Shown: positions 54,413-61,785 of the stretch, in pieces
Numbering within the stretch: position 1 is the stretch's first letter
Layout of the letters: each line of letters starts with the position of its first letter
The notes under the pieces: model-generated
Databases searched by the model: none
The model's input: only the letters and a program-made list of their open reading frames with translations
What the model was told of the DNA's origin: nothing
Program-made: the position numbers and the translations under genes
Assembly: GCA_031411495.1 (NCBI GenBank)
Contig: JANOBD010000235.1
Span: 186,001 to 250,000, forward strand
Direction: 5' to 3'
Source: JANOBD01 sp031411495
GTDB lineage: Bacteria > Planctomycetota > Phycisphaerae > Tepidisphaerales > Tepidisphaeraceae
Length of the DNA stretch: 64,000 nucleotides

Positions 54413-54625
54413 ATGAAGAAGAACGCAGTCAAAGAACTCCGCGAGAAGGACGTCGAAGCCCTGAAGCAGACCCTGGTCGAGAAGCAGAAGCAGGTCTTCG
54501 CGCTTCGTACCCAGGCGGTCACGCAGAAGGTGGAGAATCCGCACGCGGGCAAGAACACGCGTCACGAGATCGCGCGAATCAAGACACTGCTTCGCGAGAA
54601 GCAGCTGGCGAAGGCGAAGAAGTAA
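54413..54625 (+). CDS. rpmC: 50S ribosomal protein L29
   Basis: 70 aa, two-helix protein at the tunnel exit. VKELREKDVEALKQTLVEKQKQVFALRTQAVTQKVENPH and HEIARIKTLLREKQLAKAKK match L29. It lies in its normal place between rplP and rpsQ. Confidence 0.96.
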   Translation: MKKNAVKELREKDVEALKQTLVEKQKQVFALRTQAVTQKVENPHAGKNTRHEIARIKTLLREKQLAKAKK

Positions 54626-54722
54626 GGATGTGGATAGTTAGGAGTTGATAGTTGATAGCTCGGAATCAGCTTGTAAAGCCTCACTATCAACTATCCACTA
54701 GGAACTATTAACTGGATTCAAT
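54626..54722 (+). repeat. Word-repeat spacer rpmC-rpsQ
   Basis: 97 nt. GATAGTTGATAG (54646-54657) is perfectly complementary to CTATCAACTATC (54684-54695), and the flanking GTGGATAGTTAGGAG and ACTAGGAACTATTAACT extend the same words. The right arm ends about 9 nt before the rpsQ ATG. Confidence 0.88.
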
Positions 54723-55037
54723 ATGGCAGCTACAGAAAACAAAGTTGAGCGTCCGCTCCTTCGCACGATCGAAGGCATCGTGACCAGCGCGAAGACGGCC
54801 AAGACCATCAAGGTCACCGTGACCTATCAGATCAAGCACCCGAAGTACGGGAAGTACCTCAATCGTCGCAGCGTCTTGCACGTCCACGACGAAAAGGGTG
54901 ATGCGCGCGAGGGTGATACCGTGATCGTTGCCGAGTGTCGGCCGATCAGCAAGACCAAACATCACCGCCTGCTGAAGGTGGTCAGCCGTGGCAACGCGGC
55001 CGTGAAGGCGGAAGAGCCGAGCGAGATCGAGGCTTGA
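54723..55037 (+). CDS. rpsQ: 30S ribosomal protein S17
   Basis: 104 aa. LRTIEGIVTSAKTAKTIKVTVTYQIKHPKYGKYLNRRSVLHVHDEKGDAREGDTVIVAECRPISKTKHHRLLKVV is a standard S17 OB fold. The N-terminal ten residues and the acidic C-terminus (KAEEPSEIEA) are extensions beyond the shortest homologues. Confidence 0.97.
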   Translation: MAATENKVERPLLRTIEGIVTSAKTAKTIKVTVTYQIKHPKYGKYLNRRSVLHVHDEKGDAREGDTVIVAECRPISKTKHHRLLKVVSRGNAAVKAEEPSEIEA

Positions 55038-55122
55038 AGGCAAGTGGAGAGTTTTCAGTGGAGAGTGGAGAGTTTGTCTTCAACTCCCGACTCTCGACTC
55101 CTAACTCTGAACTGAGAAGAAC
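55038..55122 (+). repeat. Word-repeat spacer rpsQ-rplN
   Basis: 85 nt. The left arm holds AGTGGAGAGTTTTCAGTGGA then GAGTGGAGAGTTT; the right arm AACTCCCGACTCTCGACTCC then TAACTCTGAACTGAG. It belongs to the AGTGGAGAGTTG group, and pairing is imperfect but extensive. Confidence 0.85.
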
Positions 55123-55509
55123 ATGATTCAACAACAATCCTATCTCGACATCGCGGACAACAGCGGCGCCAAGACCGCGATGTGCATGAAAGTGCTCGGC
55201 GGATCGACGCCGCGCGGCAAGTTCGTCCGCAAGACGGCCGGCGTCGGCGATATCATCATGTGCGTCGTCAAAAAGGCGTTGCCCAATGGCGAAGTCAAGG
55301 ACGGCCAGATCGTTCGTGCGGTCATCGTCCGCACCCGGCACATCATCAAGCGCCCCGACGGGAGCTACATCCGCTTCGATAAGAACGCGGCGGTGATCAT
55401 CAGCAAGGAAAACGAACCGATCGGCTCGCGTATCTTCGGCGCCGTCGCCCGCGAACTCCGCGAAAAGGGCTTCCTGAAGATCGTGTCGCTGGCGAGTGAA
55501 GTTGTGTAA
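55123..55509 (+). CDS. rplN: 50S ribosomal protein L14
   Basis: 128 aa. MIQQQSYLDIADNSGAKTAMCMKVLGGS is the canonical start, with GDIIMCVVKKALPNGEVKDGQIVRAVIVRTRHIIKRPDGSYIRFDKNAAVII and GSRIFGAVARELREKGFLKIVSLASEVV. It is a few residues longer than many L14 (about 122) through an insert around VVRTRHIIKRPD. Confidence 0.98.
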   Translation: MIQQQSYLDIADNSGAKTAMCMKVLGGSTPRGKFVRKTAGVGDIIMCVVKKALPNGEVKDGQIVRAVIVRTRHIIKRPDGSYIRFDKNAAVIISKENEPIGSRIFGAVARELREKGFLKIVSLASEVV

Positions 55510-55597
55510 AGCAAACGAGTAGCCCGTAAGTCGGTGTTCCCTAGAGGATCGCTGAGAACGGGCTGCCGACTACGAACTACTGACTACGGACAAAGCA
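55510..55597 (+). repeat. Word-repeat spacer rplN-rplX
   Basis: 88 nt. AGCCCGT (55521-55527) pairs with ACGGGCT (55558-55564). The arms carry GTAGCCCGTAAGTCGG and CCGACTACGAACTACTGACT, the GTAGTC vocabulary shared with the rplO-secY spacer. Confidence 0.75.
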
Positions 55598-55924
55598 ATG
55601 GCAGCTCGAATCAAAAAAGGTGACGTCGTCGTGGTGATCAGCGGCGGCGACAAAGGCAAGACCGGGAAGGTCCTTGAGATCGACGGCAAGGCCGATCGCG
55701 TCGTCGTCGAAGGCATCAACCGAGTGTGGAAGCACCTCCGCAAGTCGGAACGCAACCCGCAAGGCGGGCGTCTTCAGAAAGAAGCATCCGTGCACCTGAG
55801 CAACGTGATGCCGGTCGATCCGACTACCGGCAAGGGCACGCGAGTGCGCTTCCAGGTGAAGGATGGCGTCAAGCATCGCGTCTCCAAGAGCGGAGCGAGC
55901 ATGGGTGAGATCAGCAAGCGATAA
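55598..55924 (+). CDS. rplX: 50S ribosomal protein L24
   Basis: 108 aa with the KOW motif at the N-terminus: KKGDVVVVISGGDKGKTGKVLEIDGKADRVVVEGINRVWKHLRKSERNPQGGRLQKEASVHLSNVMPVD. L24 initiates large-subunit assembly. The order L14-L24-L5 is standard. Confidence 0.98.
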   Translation: MAARIKKGDVVVVISGGDKGKTGKVLEIDGKADRVVVEGINRVWKHLRKSERNPQGGRLQKEASVHLSNVMPVDPTTGKGTRVRFQVKDGVKHRVSKSGASMGEISKR

Positions 55925-55928
55925 GGTG

Positions 55929-55952
55929 TTTAACCCCGTCGCCTGCGACGGG
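55929..55952 (+). repeat. REP-like hairpin in the rplX-rplE spacer
   Basis: CCCGTCGC (55935-55942), loop CT, and GCGACGGG (55945-55952) form a perfect stem headed by GTTTAAC. It resembles the 10681 element rather than the word-repeat spacers. The spacer is 72 nt. Confidence 0.65.
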
Positions 55953-55996
55953 CGAGTGACGGTTGGTAATCGTTACGCAAAGAGAGAAGCAAGCAG

Positions 55997-56719
55997 ATGG
56001 CAAAGGAAAAAGACAACAAGAAGGGCGGCAAGCTGAGCGACGAGGAAATCGCCGCACGCAAGGCCGCCGCCGCGCAGAACAAAGCCAAGAAGGACGCCGA
56101 CAAGGCCGCTTCAAGCGCTGCCGCCGACGCGACCGCTGGCGAAATCCCGACGGCACGCAAGCGCGTCGCCTATACCGAAAAGGTCATCCCGGCGATGATC
56201 CATGAGTTCGGCTACAAGAACAAACTCGCCGTCCCCAGGCTCGAGAAGATCGTGATCTCGATGGGCGTCGGCAAGTTCGCCACCGCCGGCGGCGAAGGCA
56301 AGGCCAAGATCGATACCGTCGAGCGCGAGCTCACGCAGATCGCCGGGCAGAAGCCGCAGCGCTGCAAGGCCAAGAAGGCCGTCGCGAACTTCAAGGTCCG
56401 CGAAGGTATGGAGACGGGCCTGAAGGTCACGCTGCGTGGAACGCGAATGTACGAGTTTCTCGATCGAATGATCACCTTCGCCATCCCGCGCGTGAAGGAC
56501 TTCCGCGGGCTGAATCCGAACGCGTTCGATTCGGACGGCAACTTCAACTTCGGTTTCGCGGAGCAGACGGTATTCCCCGAAGTCGATGCGGCCGCGGTGA
56601 CGTTTCAGCAGGGTATGAACATCACCATGGTGACGACCGCCAAGAGCGTGAAGGAAGGCCGCGAGCTGCTCAAGCAGTTCGGAATGCCGTTCCGCGTGGA
56701 GTCGAAGGAAAAGAACTGA
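55997..56719 (+). CDS. rplE: 50S ribosomal protein L5 with N-terminal extension
   Basis: 240 aa; bacterial L5 is usually about 180 aa. Residues 1-55 form a Lys/Ala/Glu-rich, probably disordered tail (NKKGGKLSDEEIAARKAAAA), and the L5 core starts near residue 56: YTEKVIPAMIHEFGYKNKLAVPRLEKIVISMGVGKFA. The P-site loop KKAVANFKVREGMETGLKVTLRG and EQTVFPEVDAAAVTFQQGMNITMVTTAKSVKEGRELL are intact. No alternative internal start fits the beginning of the core, so the extension is probably translated. Confidence 0.96.
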   Translation: MAKEKDNKKGGKLSDEEIAARKAAAAQNKAKKDADKAASSAAADATAGEIPTARKRVAYTEKVIPAMIHEFGYKNKLAVPRLEKIVISMGVGKFATAGGEGKAKIDTVERELTQIAGQKPQRCKAKKAVANFKVREGMETGLKVTLRGTRMYEFLDRMITFAIPRVKDFRGLNPNAFDSDGNFNFGFAEQTVFPEVDAAAVTFQQGMNITMVTTAKSVKEGRELLKQFGMPFRVESKEKN

Positions 56720-56810
56720 AGTAAGTAGAGAGTTGAAAGTGGAGAGTGGAGAGTTCGATACTCTGCTCGCAACTCTCGACCTCGACTTCAAACTCTCAAC
56801 TGAGAAACAC
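56720..56810 (+). repeat. Word-repeat spacer rplE-rpsN
   Basis: 91 nt. The left arm is AGTAGAGAGTTGAAAGTGGA then GAGTGGAGAGTT; the right arm AACTCTCGACCTCGACTTCA then AACTCTCAACTGAG, ending 8 nt before the rpsN ATG. It is a clear AGTGGAGAGTTG-group member. Confidence 0.88.
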
Positions 56811-57080
56811 ATGAGCACAAAAGCCTGGATTGCAAAACAGAAGAAGCGTGAAGCCCTGGTGATCAAGTTCGCCGAGGTTCGACGCAAGTTGAAGAAGGAA
56901 GGCAATTTTGCCGCGCTGGCAAACCTTCCGCGCGACAGCAGCGCGACGCGTAGCCGTCGTCGCTGCCAGATCACCGGCCGCCCGCGATCGACTCTGCGGA
57001 AGTTCAAGATCTCCCGCCACGTCCTTCGCGAGATGGCGCTTCGTGGTCTGATCCCCGGATTGAAGAAGGCGAGCTGGTAA
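56811..57080 (+). CDS. rpsN: 30S ribosomal protein S14 (zinc-free type)
   Basis: 89 aa from the ATG at 56811 (MSTKAWIAKQKKREALVIKF). It is the longer C-minus form: only one Cys (RRRCQITGRPRSTLRKFKISRHVLREMALRGLIPGLKKASW), so there is no zinc site. Start choice is supported by the spacer hairpin ending just before it. The order L5-S14-S8 is standard. Confidence 0.97.
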   Translation: MSTKAWIAKQKKREALVIKFAEVRRKLKKEGNFAALANLPRDSSATRSRRRCQITGRPRSTLRKFKISRHVLREMALRGLIPGLKKASW

Positions 57081-57176
57081 CGAGTTGTTTGCGGTTTGCA
57101 GTTTGCGGTTTGCCGTGTGCAAACCGGAGTGCTGACCGCAAACCGCAAACTGCGAACTGCAAACTGGTTTCAAGAA
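57081..57176 (+). repeat. Word-repeat spacer rpsN-rpsH
   Basis: 96 nt. GCAGTTTGCGGTTTGC (57098-57113) is perfectly complementary to GCAAACCGCAAACTGC (57138-57153), with a 24-nt loop. The arms are tandem GTTTGCGGTTTGCAG words and their complement, found nowhere else in the window. The right arm ends about 7-10 nt before the rpsH ATG. Confidence 0.95.
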
Positions 57177-57575
57177 ATGAACAATCAAGATCCAATCGCT
57201 GACATGCTGACCCGGATTCGCAACGCGAACCGCACCGGCCGCAAGCAGGTTTCGATTCCCAACAGCAAGATCTGCCGGGGTATCGCCGCCGTGCTTAAGA
57301 GCGAAGGCTACGTGGACGACTTCGACCTGGTGGATGATGGCATCCTCGGCCAGATCCGAATCAAGCTGCGCTACTCACTTTCGGGCGAGAAGGTCATCCA
57401 TGAGATCGACCGCGTCAGCAAGCCGGGCCGCCGTGTCTACAAGGCGGTCGCCGAGTTGCCGAGCGTCCTCAACGGCATGGGAATTACCATCGTCTCGACC
57501 AGCAAGGGCGTGATGAGCGACCGCGATGCCCGTAAGGCGAACATCGGCGGCGAACTGCTCTGCGTCATCAGCTGA
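57177..57575 (+). CDS. rpsH: 30S ribosomal protein S8
   Basis: 132 aa from the ATG at 57177 (MNNQDPIADMLTRIRNANRTGRKQVSIPNSKI). The C-terminal RNA-binding part SKPGRRVYKAVAELPSVLNGMGITIVSTSKGVMSDRDARKANIGGELLCVIS is canonical. In E. coli S8 represses the spc operon by binding near rplE; no such site is recognisable here. Confidence 0.98.
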   Translation: MNNQDPIADMLTRIRNANRTGRKQVSIPNSKICRGIAAVLKSEGYVDDFDLVDDGILGQIRIKLRYSLSGEKVIHEIDRVSKPGRRVYKAVAELPSVLNGMGITIVSTSKGVMSDRDARKANIGGELLCVIS

Positions 57576-57580
57576 GCAAC

Positions 57581-57634
57581 GTGTAGCCGGCGAGCCTGCT
57601 CGCCGTCTTTTGTGTAACCGCGGGCTTGCTCGCG
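57581..57634 (+). repeat. Two REP-like hairpins in the rpsH-rplF spacer
   Basis: GTGTAGC heads the perfect stem CGGCGAGC/GCTCGCCG (57588-57605), which is followed by TCTTTTGTG, a terminator-like end. A second stem CGCGGGC/GCTCGCG (57619-57634, one wobble) follows. The spacer is 147 nt. A near-identical first hairpin is at 58801-58823. Confidence 0.7.
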
Positions 57635-57722
57635 TAGGAAACCTAAAGGAGCGCGGCGTCCTGGACCCGAACGCTGATCTGTGAATCAGCCGACGCAGAC
57701 TAACGACCGACGCGAGTGAAAC

Positions 57723-58289
57723 ATGAGCCGAATCGCAAAGAAGCCCCTCCCCGTTGCCGCCGGCGCCAAGATCGCCGTCAACGGTCAGGTCGTTACCGTC
57801 GAAGGCAAGGGCGGCAAGCTCACCTTCAACACCCATCCGAATGTCACCGTCAAGGTCGATGGTGCCAATGTCGTCGTCGAGCGCAAGGATGACGAGCGCC
57901 TCAGCAAGGCCCTTCACGGCACGACCTGGCGCATCCTGAGCAACATGATGGTCGGGGTAACCACCGGCTTTAAGCGCGTCCTCGAGATGCGCGGCGTCGG
58001 TTACAAGGCAGAACTCAAGGGGAAGAAACTCGTCATCACCGCGGGCTTCGCGAATGCGATCACCCGGGACGTACCCGCCAACCTCACCGTGCTGGTCGAA
58101 CCCGGCACCGGCGAAATGACCAACAAGATCACCGTCAGCGGCGCTGACAAGCAGGCCGTTGGCGCCTTCGCCAGCGATGTCCGCAAAATCCGCAAACCCG
58201 AGCCATATAAGGGCAAGGGCATTCGCTACGAGGGCGAGTTCGTCAAGATCCGTCCCGGCAAGGCGTTCGCTGGTGCGGGTGCTAAGTAA
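57723..58289 (+). CDS. rplF: 50S ribosomal protein L6
   Basis: 188 aa with the two related L6 domains. MSRIAKKPLPVAAGAKIAVNGQVVTVEGKGGKL starts and the C-terminal hallmark VRKIRKPEPYKGKGIRYEGEFVKIRPGKAFAGAGAK is intact. L6 contacts the sarcin-ricin loop region. The spacers on both sides are long (147 and 139 nt). Confidence 0.98.
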   Translation: MSRIAKKPLPVAAGAKIAVNGQVVTVEGKGGKLTFNTHPNVTVKVDGANVVVERKDDERLSKALHGTTWRILSNMMVGVTTGFKRVLEMRGVGYKAELKGKKLVITAGFANAITRDVPANLTVLVEPGTGEMTNKITVSGADKQAVGAFASDVRKIRKPEPYKGKGIRYEGEFVKIRPGKAFAGAGAK

Positions 58290-58428
58290 GTGTTTCGTGA
58301 ATAGTGGCTCGTGGCTGGTGCAATGTGGCCAGTCACTCCTCACCACAGACTATTCACTGATTTAAGGGTGAAAGCCCAGGTCAACCGCCTCTCGTATGAA
58401 CGAGCGGCCTGAAAGTTGAGAAGAGACG
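58290..58428 (+). repeat. Word-repeat spacer rplF-rplR
   Basis: 139 nt. GTGAATAGT (58297-58305) pairs perfectly with ACTATTCAC (58349-58357), enclosing GGCTCGTGGCTGGTG and GGCCAGTCACTCCTCACCAC, which belong to the GTGGCTAGTG vocabulary. The last 65 nt before rplR are outside the hairpin and have an AGAAGAGACG stretch as possible ribosome-binding site. Confidence 0.8.
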
Positions 58429-58794
58429 ATGTCAGACAAACTGATCAAGAAAGCACAGCGGCGGCAACGCCGGAAGTATCAGATCCGCCGCGACCTGTCG
58501 GGAACGCCAGAGCGTCCGCGCCTGACCGTGTTCCGCTCGGGCAAGCACATCTATGCCCAGGTGATCGACGATCTCGCCGGAAAGACGCTCGCGTCTTCGT
58601 CGAGCGTCGAGAAAGAACTCGGCCTCAAGCACGGGGCGAACGTGGCCGCGGCCAAGGCGGTCGGTTCGAAGGTCGCCGAGAAGGCAAAGGCCGCCGGCGT
58701 GAAGAAGGTCGCGTTCGATCGGAACGGCCGGATGTATCACGGCCGCATCAAGGCGCTCGCCGACGCCGCCCGCGAAGCCGGGCTTCAGTTCTAA
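58429..58794 (+). CDS. rplR: 50S ribosomal protein L18
   Basis: 121 aa 5S-rRNA-binding protein. KKAQRRQRRKYQIRRDLSGTPERPRLTVFRSGKHIYAQVIDDLAGKTLASSSSVEKEL, then AAKAVGSKVAEKAKAAGVKKVAFDRNGRMYHGRIKALADAAREAGLQF are canonical L18. It is in its standard place between L6 and S5. Confidence 0.98.
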   Translation: MSDKLIKKAQRRQRRKYQIRRDLSGTPERPRLTVFRSGKHIYAQVIDDLAGKTLASSSSVEKELGLKHGANVAAAKAVGSKVAEKAKAAGVKKVAFDRNGRMYHGRIKALADAAREAGLQF

Positions 58795-58800
58795 AAACGT

Positions 58801-58823
58801 TTAGCCGGCGGGGCTGCTCGCCG
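58801..58823 (+). repeat. REP-like hairpin in the rplR-rpsE spacer
   Basis: TTAGC heads CGGCGGG/CTCGCCG (58806-58823, one wobble, loop GCTG), near-identical to the hairpin at 57581-57605. A second hairpin in this 116-nt spacer is GTGA-A-TCGAT/ATCGA-A-TCAC with a CGAA loop (58841-58864). Confidence 0.65.
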
Positions 58824-58910
58824 AGTGAATCAAACGCACTGTGAATCGATCGAAATCGAATCACAAAGAGAGCCTGGTGACATACGAGCACTGGGATAAC
58901 AGAAAGAAAC

Positions 58911-59654
58911 ATGAGCCAAGATCCAACAACTCAACCGACGACTCCGGCCGCGTCCGAAGGCGCCCCGGCTGCTCCTGAAACTTCACCGGCACCACAAGCC
59001 CCAAGCCAAGGTTCACACCAGGGCGGCGGCGGTGGTGGTGGATATGGCGGAGGCGGCGGAGGCTACGGTGGTGGCGGCGGCGGCGGTGGCGGTCGCGGCG
59101 GACAGCGCGGCGGTGGCCAGCGCGGCGGCCGAGGCGGCGGCGATCGCCGTCGCGGAGGCGAAGACGACGGCTCGGGCATCGAGTCGAGCGTCATCCGCAT
59201 CTATCGATGTGCCAAGGTCGTCAAAGGCGGTCGTACGTTCAGCTTCGGCGCGCTCGTCGTCGCCGGCGACCGCAAGGGCAGCGTCGGCATCGGCTACGGT
59301 AAGGCCAATGAAGTGCCGTCGGCCGTCGAAAAGGCAACCAAGGAAGCCCGTCGCGCCTTCGTAAAGGTGCCACTGGTCGGAACGACCATTCCGCATCTCA
59401 TCAAGGGCAAGACCGGCGCCAGCTCGATCACGCTTGTCCCGGCCCGCCCGGGCACCGGCGTCACCGCGGGCAAATCGGTTCGTCCGATGCTCGAACTGGC
59501 TGGCATTACCGATATCCTCACCAAGGCCTACGGCTCGACGAGCCCCAAGAACCTTGCCAAGGCTACCATGGATGCGCTCAGCCGGCTCCGCAGTGCTGAA
59601 CACGTCGCCAAGAACCGAAACGTTGAACTCGCTGAGGGCGCTGGAAAGATTTAA
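58911..59654 (+). CDS. rpsE: 30S ribosomal protein S5 with RGG/Gly-rich N-terminal extension
   Basis: 247 aa; typical S5 is about 165-170 aa. Residues 1-35 are Thr/Pro/Ala/Ser/Gln-rich, residues 38-83 are almost pure Gly with Tyr and Arg (GGYGGGGGGYGG, then GRGGQRGGGQRGGRGGGDRR), resembling RGG-box RNA-binding tails. The S5 core starts near residue 91 (ESSVIRIYRCAKVVKGGRTFSFGALVVAGD) and continues normally through the dsRBD-like and C-terminal domains (PARPGTGVTAGKSVRPMLELAGITDILTKAYGST). No credible internal start replaces the extension, and the preceding spacer is too short for another gene. Confidence 0.96.
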   Translation: MSQDPTTQPTTPAASEGAPAAPETSPAPQAPSQGSHQGGGGGGGYGGGGGGYGGGGGGGGGRGGQRGGGQRGGRGGGDRRRGGEDDGSGIESSVIRIYRCAKVVKGGRTFSFGALVVAGDRKGSVGIGYGKANEVPSAVEKATKEARRAFVKVPLVGTTIPHLIKGKTGASSITLVPARPGTGVTAGKSVRPMLELAGITDILTKAYGSTSPKNLAKATMDALSRLRSAEHVAKNRNVELAEGAGKI

Positions 59655-59745
59655 GGCAGTCGAGAGTTGTCAGTGGAGAGTGGAGAGTTCAATGCTCTCG
59701 CTCGACTCTCCACAGTCGACTCTCAACTCTCTACTGGACACTATC
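59655..59745 (+). repeat. Word-repeat spacer rpsE-rplO
   Basis: 91 nt. GTGGAGAGT in the left arm is perfectly complementary to ACTCTCCAC in the right, and GAGAGTTG pairs with CAACTCTC. The left arm holds CAGTGGAGAGTGGAGAGTT; the right ends CAACTCTCTACTGG shortly before the rplO ATG. rpmD would be expected in this interval, but no coding sequence is present. Confidence 0.92.
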
Positions 59746-60258
59746 ATGACCATGATTCACGACATCACCTCCGCCGTCCCGCGTAACAAGCGGGCACTGC
59801 GCAAGGGTCGCGGCGACAGCAGCGGCAAAGGCAAGACTGCCGGCCGCGGTACCAAGGGTAGCGGAGCCCGCAACGGCAAGTACATCCGCCGAGGCTACGA
59901 AGGCGGCCAGACCGAGTTTTACCGACGCTTCCCGAAGCGCGGCTTTTCGAATTTCGACTTCGCCAACAACTTCAACGTTGTCAATTTGGCAGACCTCGAA
60001 GCCAAGTTTGACAGCGGCGCCACAATCGACAAGGTCGCGCTTCACGATGCCGGGCTCGTTCCCGATCTGAAGCTGCCCGTGAAGATCCTTGGCGACGGCG
60101 AGGTCAAGAAAAAGTTCACCGTCCAGGCGGGCTGGTACACGAAGTCAGCCGCGGACAAGATCGCCAAGGCCGGCGGCTCGGTGAAGAACGAGGAGGGCGC
60201 TGATTTCGCTTTCCCGCGTCCGAAGCCGAAGGTCGTCGCGAAGCCGAAGAAGAAGTAA
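59746..60258 (+). CDS. rplO: 50S ribosomal protein L15
   Basis: 170 aa from the ATG at 59746 (MTMIHDITSAVPRNKRALRKGRG). The glycine-rich N-terminal tail KGKTAGRGTKGSGARNGKYIRRGYEGGQTEFYRRFPKRGFSN is the conserved L15 extension that threads into 23S rRNA. The globular half ends with a Lys/Pro-rich tail (RPKPKVVAKPKKK). It follows rpsE directly with no L30 gene between. Confidence 0.97.
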   Translation: MTMIHDITSAVPRNKRALRKGRGDSSGKGKTAGRGTKGSGARNGKYIRRGYEGGQTEFYRRFPKRGFSNFDFANNFNVVNLADLEAKFDSGATIDKVALHDAGLVPDLKLPVKILGDGEVKKKFTVQAGWYTKSAADKIAKAGGSVKNEEGADFAFPRPKPKVVAKPKKK

Positions 60259-60378
60259 GATCAAGGATCGAGCACGTAGTCCGTAGTCAGTAGTCCGTCG
60301 TTTGCTACCCCAGGCAAGCGGACTGCCGCCTGCGGACTACTCACTAATGGCTGCTCACATTTGGCCACGGACTCTTCT
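60259..60378 (+). repeat. Word-repeat spacer rplO-secY
   Basis: 120 nt. AGTAGTCCG (60289-60297) pairs perfectly with CGGACTACT (60333-60341). The left arm is GTAGTCCGTAGTCAGTAGTC and the right repeats GCGGACT. The right arm ends about 30 nt before the secY ATG, leaving room for a short leader. Confidence 0.88.
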
Positions 60379-61785
60379 ATGTTCCAAACGCTGATCAATA
60401 TCTTCAAAGTGCCGGAACTGCGTAACAAGATCCTGTTTACGCTTTTCCTGATCGCCATCTATCGCATCGGGTTCAGCGTCCCGCTTCCGGGCGTCGACCA
60501 GGACCAGTTCCGGAAGATCGCCGAGCAACAGACGACCGGCGAAACCACCGCCGCCAGTCGCGTGGCCACGTATATCTCCATTTTCTCCGGCGGCAACATC
60601 AACCAGTCGACCATTTTCGGTCTGGGGTTGATGCCCTACATCTCCGCCTCCATCGTTTTCCAGCTGGCCGGAACGGTCGTTCCCTCGCTCGAAAAAATGC
60701 AGAAGGAAGGCGAAACCGGTCGACGCAAGATCCAGGAATGGACCCGCTACGCAACCGTCCTGCTCGGTCTCATCCAAGGTGGCTTCTGGCTCAAATACAT
60801 CGCGGGGCAGGGGCTGATAGCGAACTACTTCGCGGGGCCGGGTGCGGGAACGTTCTGGGCCATGGGATTGATCATCCTGACAACCGGAAGCATCTTCCTG
60901 ATGTGGCTCGGTGAACAGATTGACGAGTACGGCCTGGGCAACGGCGTGTCGCTGCTGATCATGGCCGGCATTCTGTCGCAGCTCCCCGGAGCGATCGCGA
61001 CGGTCATTCGAACGTTCGATCCGAGCACCACCGCCAGCACCTCCGCCATCGGCACCGCGGACGTCATCTTCCTGATCGCCTCGTTTATCGCCGTCACCGG
61101 CTTTGCCATCCTGATCACGCAGGCGCAACGACGCATTCCGATCCAGCAAGCCAAGTACACCCGCGGTCAGAAGGTTTACGGCGGCCAGAAGCAGTTCCTT
61201 CCGCTTCGCCTGAATCATGGTGGCGTGATGCCCGTCATCTTCGCACAGTCGGTCATGCTCTTCCCCGGCGTCATCATCGCCAAGCTTTCGGAGTGGACTC
61301 AGCCGGTCGGTGGATCTTCCACAGGCGGCGTACACGCGGGCCTTTCCTGGCTGAATGATCGCCTTCGTCCCGGTCAGCTCTTGTACGTGCTGCTCGAGAT
61401 CGGGTTCATCTACTTCTTCGCGTACTTCTGGACGACGGTGCAGTTCCAGCCCAAGGAAATGGCCAAGCAGCTTCAGGATTACGGCAGTTTTGTCCCCGGC
61501 ATTCGCCCGGGCAAGCGGACGGCCGATTATCTCGAGAGCGTGATGTATCGCATCACGTTCGTCGGTGCCGGCTTCCTCTGCGTCATCGCGGTCCTGCCAA
61601 CGGTTATCGCCAGCGCCATGAACATCCCGTACACAGTCGCCAGCTTCCTGGGCGGCACGGGTCTGCTCATCGTCATCAGCGTAGCGCTCGACATGGTGCA
61701 GCGCATCGAAGCCAACCTGATGATGCGAAACTATGGCGGCTTCCTCGGCGAAGGCGGCAAGCGAATCCGAGGCAGGAATTATTAG
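60379..61785 (+). CDS. secY: Preprotein translocase subunit SecY
   Basis: 468 aa, ten predicted membrane helices forming the protein-conducting channel. MFQTLINIFKVPELRNKILFTLFLIAIYRIGFSVPLPG begins the first helix, the plug helix and GLGLMPYISASIVFQL follow, and the conserved cytoplasmic loop QAQRRIPIQQAKY (contact for SecA and the ribosome) is intact. The ATG at 60379 is chosen over an upstream TTG. adk, which usually follows secY, is absent. Confidence 0.98.
   Translation: MFQTLINIFKVPELRNKILFTLFLIAIYRIGFSVPLPGVDQDQFRKIAEQQTTGETTAASRVATYISIFSGGNINQSTIFGLGLMPYISASIVFQLAGTVVPSLEKMQKEGETGRRKIQEWTRYATVLLGLIQGGFWLKYIAGQGLIANYFAGPGAGTFWAMGLIILTTGSIFLMWLGEQIDEYGLGNGVSLLIMAGILSQLPGAIATVIRTFDPSTTASTSAIGTADVIFLIASFIAVTGFAILITQAQRRIPIQQAKYTRGQKVYGGQKQFLPLRLNHGGVMPVIFAQSVMLFPGVIIAKLSEWTQPVGGSSTGGVHAGLSWLNDRLRPGQLLYVLLEIGFIYFFAYFWTTVQFQPKEMAKQLQDYGSFVPGIRPGKRTADYLESVMYRITFVGAGFLCVIAVLPTVIASAMNIPYTVASFLGGTGLLIVISVALDMVQRIEANLMMRNYGGFLGEGGKRIRGRNY

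Noticed and set aside
59032..59165. Gly-codon tract of rpsE as a frameshift or separate gene
   Set aside because: The frame is open and continuous from the ATG at 58911 into a perfect S5 core. No competing start or stop interrupts it.
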